This document shows, in pieces, positions 61,914 through 64,000 of a stretch of DNA of 64,000 bases. The DNA comes from Yoonia sp. G8-12 (GTDB lineage: Bacteria > Pseudomonadota > Alphaproteobacteria > Rhodobacterales > Rhodobacteraceae), in the NCBI RefSeq assembly GCF_038443675.1, contig NZ_CP151762.1:2852001-2916000 (forward strand). Reading direction: 5' to 3'. Each line of letters begins with the position of its first letter. The first letter of the stretch is position 1. The notes under the pieces are model-generated. The model did no database searches. It saw only the letters and a program-made list of their open reading frames with translations, and was not told the DNA's origin. A program made the position numbers and the translations under genes.

Positions 61914-62792
61914 CTAGTCACATTTGCCGCAAAGGCATTTGTTGGGTGACGGGAAAATGCCTTTGATCCAGCATTTTGCGGCTTTGATCGCAGGGTCATT
62001 CTTGCGAGTTTCATAAAAGAGAAACCAAAGCTCGCGGTCCACATGGGTTTGCATATCATCAAAGCGCAGCTGGCGCAGATCGGGATACGTGCGCGCCATA
62101 CATGTCGGGAGAATACAAGAAAGGCCCGTCGCTTTGGACGTATTTGCAACGGCATGATAGGAATCCATACGAATGATTGGAAATGCCCTAAAAAGTTGCC
62201 GTGCCAATTGCATCTCGGGCAAGTTGTCAAGGCTTTGAGGTAATCCGACCCATGCGTCTTGATCGCCGCCTTCAGGGGTGTAGAGCGCAATTTTGCAATT
62301 CGCCACTTTGAACCGCGCCACACCGGGCGTGTCGGGGCGGGATAGTCTAAGCGCCACGTCGGCCTCGCCTCGCTCGATCGCGGTCGTCTCATCGTTCGCT
62401 TCAATGACGATCTGTGCCTGCGGGAACTTTTCGCGCCAAAGGTTCATTGCAGGAGCAAGAAAATCACTGTTGATGAATGAGAGCGTGTTGATTTGTAACT
62501 CACCAAAGAAATCGTCGCTGTTCTCGATGTCCTTAAGCATAAAACCCAAACTGGATTGTGTCGCCTCAGCAATCGCAACCAGTTCTTTGCCGATATCGGT
62601 GAGTTCCCAGCGATTTCCGGCAGGCAGGAAAATCGGGTGCCCAATTTCTTGCGAGATTATATCGACATGGCGCGCAACCGTGCTGCTGGTTACGCCGAGA
62701 GCATGTGCGGCCGCGCGATAAGAGCCGACCTCAGCCACCGTCAGGACGGTCTGCAACTGGCCCCATGACTTGAACTTCTTTATATTCATCAT
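61914..62792 (-). CDS. LysR-family transcriptional regulator
   Basis: A 292-residue regulator with an N-terminal winged helix (LQTVLTVAEVGSYRAAAHALGVTSSTVARHVDIISQEIG) and a periplasmic-binding-like effector domain. Two tandem ATG codons (62792, 62789) follow GGAG; either may be used. The frame remains open to 62921 without a ribosome site. The tail KCWIKGIFPSPNKCLCGKCD has four cysteines in the last 19 residues, unusual for the family. Targets are unknown; the adjacent ammonia-lyase is convergent, so not an obvious classical LysR pair. Confidence 0.88.
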   Translation of the reverse strand: MMNIKKFKSWGQLQTVLTVAEVGSYRAAAHALGVTSSTVARHVDIISQEIGHPIFLPAGNRWELTDIGKELVAIAEATQSSLGFMLKDIENSDDFFGELQINTLSFINSDFLAPAMNLWREKFPQAQIVIEANDETTAIERGEADVALRLSRPDTPGVARFKVANCKIALYTPEGGDQDAWVGLPQSLDNLPEMQLARQLFRAFPIIRMDSYHAVANTSKATGLSCILPTCMARTYPDLRQLRFDDMQTHVDRELWFLFYETRKNDPAIKAAKCWIKGIFPSPNKCLCGKCD

Positions 62793-63140
62793 TTCACTCC
62801 GATCACTAAGATCAGTTTCGGAACGAAACACTTTGCACCGGTCAAAGGATCGATGGGTTGCGAACGGGCAAACTGCAAACGTTGTAATTCCTATCGTTCG
62901 CGTTGCTTGGAGGGGTGTCAATCTAGCCTTATGTAAGCGCCCACCCGACTGCTAAGGGGTATCGCCATTTTTGAGAGGGGGCAGTGGAAATTTCGCTATA
63001 TTCGAATTCTGCACATTCGGTGTACGCGTCTTTCTGCCACTCGCGGCGATCTGTCGGCGGAGTATCGACCACTGGGTTTGCCGAGCGTTCCCAATCGCCG
63101 GAGATACCCCGCCGACAAATAAAATCCTTTGTTCAGATCG
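62793..63140. other. 348-bp intergenic region between the LysR and GT20 genes
   Basis: No gene is supported here. It holds a long inverted repeat at 63052-63117 and presumably the LysR promoter near 62800-62940. Confidence 0.5.
63052..63117. repeat. Inverted repeat with 15-base arms
   Basis: TGTCGGCGGAGTATC (63052-63066) and GATACCCCGCCGACA (63103-63117) pair at 14 of 15 positions. The 36-base loop contains a further TGGG/CCCA pairing. It lies just downstream of the leftward GT20 gene and could be its transcript end or a dispersed palindromic element. Confidence 0.6.
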
Positions 63141-64000
63141 TTACGCTGCCGTGACTATAGCGTGCTTTGGTCTGAGCTTTAGCGTCCCCGGCGTCCATTT
63201 GCGGACGTCTGTTTTTCTGACGGCGGCACGCAGGTTTTGCATGCGGGATCGGCGCTCGGGTTCTGGCATTTGCAACGCACTGATGATCGTCAGGTCCATT
63301 GCCCGGTTTGAAAACGGGTTCGTGATTACGGCATCCGCCAATTCCACGGCGGCACCGGCGAATTCAGATAGCACAAGAACGCCATCGTCATCGACGCGCG
63401 ACGCAATAAACTCTTTCGCCACAAGGTTCATGCCATCGGCCAACGGTGTGATCCATGCAACATCAGCGGCTTGATAGTAAGAAATCAGCTTGGTGAACGG
63501 CACAGCCCTTGAGATCAGCGTGACCGGTTGCCATTCCAGCGTGCCAAAGCGCCCGTTGATCCGACCCGCAATCTGTTCGATCTCGCTCTGAATTTCTTCA
63601 TAGGCTGACATGCTTCGGTTTGCGGCGACCGATACGTGCATCAGGCGGATTTTCCCGCGTAGATCGGGATTGAATTCCAACATCCGTTCAAAGCTGGCCA
63701 ATTGTTCGATGCCGCCTTTGGTGTAATCGGTGCGTCCGACCGAGAGGATCAGTTTTTCATCGCCGATTTCTTCCTTGATCTCGGCGGTTTGGGTGGCCGT
63801 TTCAGGCGTATGCGCAATCTCGTCGATATAGCCGATGTCGACCCCCACCGGTGTGACGCTTACCGCCACATCGTGGCCATCGTAATTCAACCTGCTGGCC
63901 CATGCGCGCTCAGCCAGCGCTGTACCCTCGAAAATCCATTTGTCGGGCACTTGCGTCCGCTCGGTCACGTCCACATCGAAAAGGCTGCGTGCGACCGAGA
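63141..64000 (-). CDS. GT20 glycosyltransferase: glucosylglycerol-phosphate or trehalose-6-phosphate synthase (partial)
   Basis: The C-terminal 285 residues; the gene continues beyond the window with no start seen. The motifs LSVGRTDYTKGGIEQLASFERML, AGRINGRFGTLEWQPV, ITPLADGMNLVAKEFIASR and VLVLSEFAGAAVEL are those of family GT20. The Gly-Arg-x-Asp-Tyr-Thr-Lys-Gly form and MHVSVAANRSM remind me more of GgpS (glucosylglycerol-phosphate synthase) than of E. coli OtsA, which would fit a marine osmolyte, but the N-terminal half is needed to decide. Confidence 0.82.
   Translation of the reverse strand, partial: SVARSLFDVDVTERTQVPDKWIFEGTALAERAWASRLNYDGHDVAVSVTPVGVDIGYIDEIAHTPETATQTAEIKEEIGDEKLILSVGRTDYTKGGIEQLASFERMLEFNPDLRGKIRLMHVSVAANRSMSAYEEIQSEIEQIAGRINGRFGTLEWQPVTLISRAVPFTKLISYYQAADVAWITPLADGMNLVAKEFIASRVDDDGVLVLSEFAGAAVELADAVITNPFSNRAMDLTIISALQMPEPERRSRMQNLRAAVRKTDVRKWTPGTLKLRPKHAIVTAA

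Noticed and set aside
1..64000. CRISPR arrays, insertion sequences, prophage genes, toxin-antitoxin pairs
   Set aside because: Looked for direct-repeat arrays, transposase or phage-like products and paired small genes; none was found.

Overview
The window is chromosomal DNA from an alphaproteobacterium, almost certainly an aerobic anoxygenic phototroph of the Rhodobacterales (Roseobacter group). The evidence is the gene content and order: regA-ppsR-ppaA next to bchFNBHLM-lhaA-puhABC-acsF-puhE-hemA-cycA, then bchO/D/I-crtA and crtIB-tspO. The oxygen-dependent cyclase AcsF is the only cyclase seen, and CrtA points to spheroidenone-type carotenoids. Genus cannot be fixed from sequence reading alone; a Loktanella/Yoonia-like organism is a guess.

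Region 1 (1-25.9 kb) is one half of a photosynthesis gene cluster. On the left edge sit three regulators: the last codons of regA, the redox/light repressor ppsR, and its B12-binding antirepressor ppaA. A long rightward superoperon follows: bchF, bchN, bchB, bchH, bchL, bchM, lhaA, puhA, puhB, puhC, an unnamed 98-residue gene, acsF, puhE, hemA and cycA. Most genes are translationally coupled (ATGA or TAATG overlaps). A convergent operon, crtA-bchI-bchD-bchO, meets cycA at a shared terminator. crtI-crtB-tspO runs divergently from crtA. TGT-N12-ACA palindromes of PpsR type lie in both divergent control regions. The puf operon, bchCXYZ, bchG/P and crtCDEF are not in the window, so the cluster is split or its other half lies elsewhere.

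Region 2 (25.9-43 kb) is housekeeping: an adenine deaminase/AMP nucleosidase pair, HU, an EamA exporter, chorismate synthase, a TPP riboswitch controlling thiBPQ (thiP carries a frameshift), the cytochrome bc1 operon petABC, an LpxQ-like outer-membrane barrel, and a dapF-mtaB-gst-gst operon beside tRNA-Lys.

Region 3 (42.6-52.8 kb) is carbohydrate and acyl metabolism: a ROK repressor and a FrcBCA-FrcK sugar uptake operon, a long-chain acyl-CoA ligase coupled to a BASS-family transporter, and a UDP-glucuronate epimerase with UDP-glucose dehydrogenase.

Region 4 (52.8-64 kb) looks like a nitrogen-compound locus: a creatinase, a polyamine-type ABC transporter whose two permeases are fused in one 960-residue chain, a DUF1989 protein, a PLP-dependent ammonia-lyase and a LysR regulator. 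The window ends inside a GT20 gene (glucosylglycerol-phosphate or trehalose-phosphate synthase). No CRISPR array, insertion sequence, prophage or rRNA was seen.
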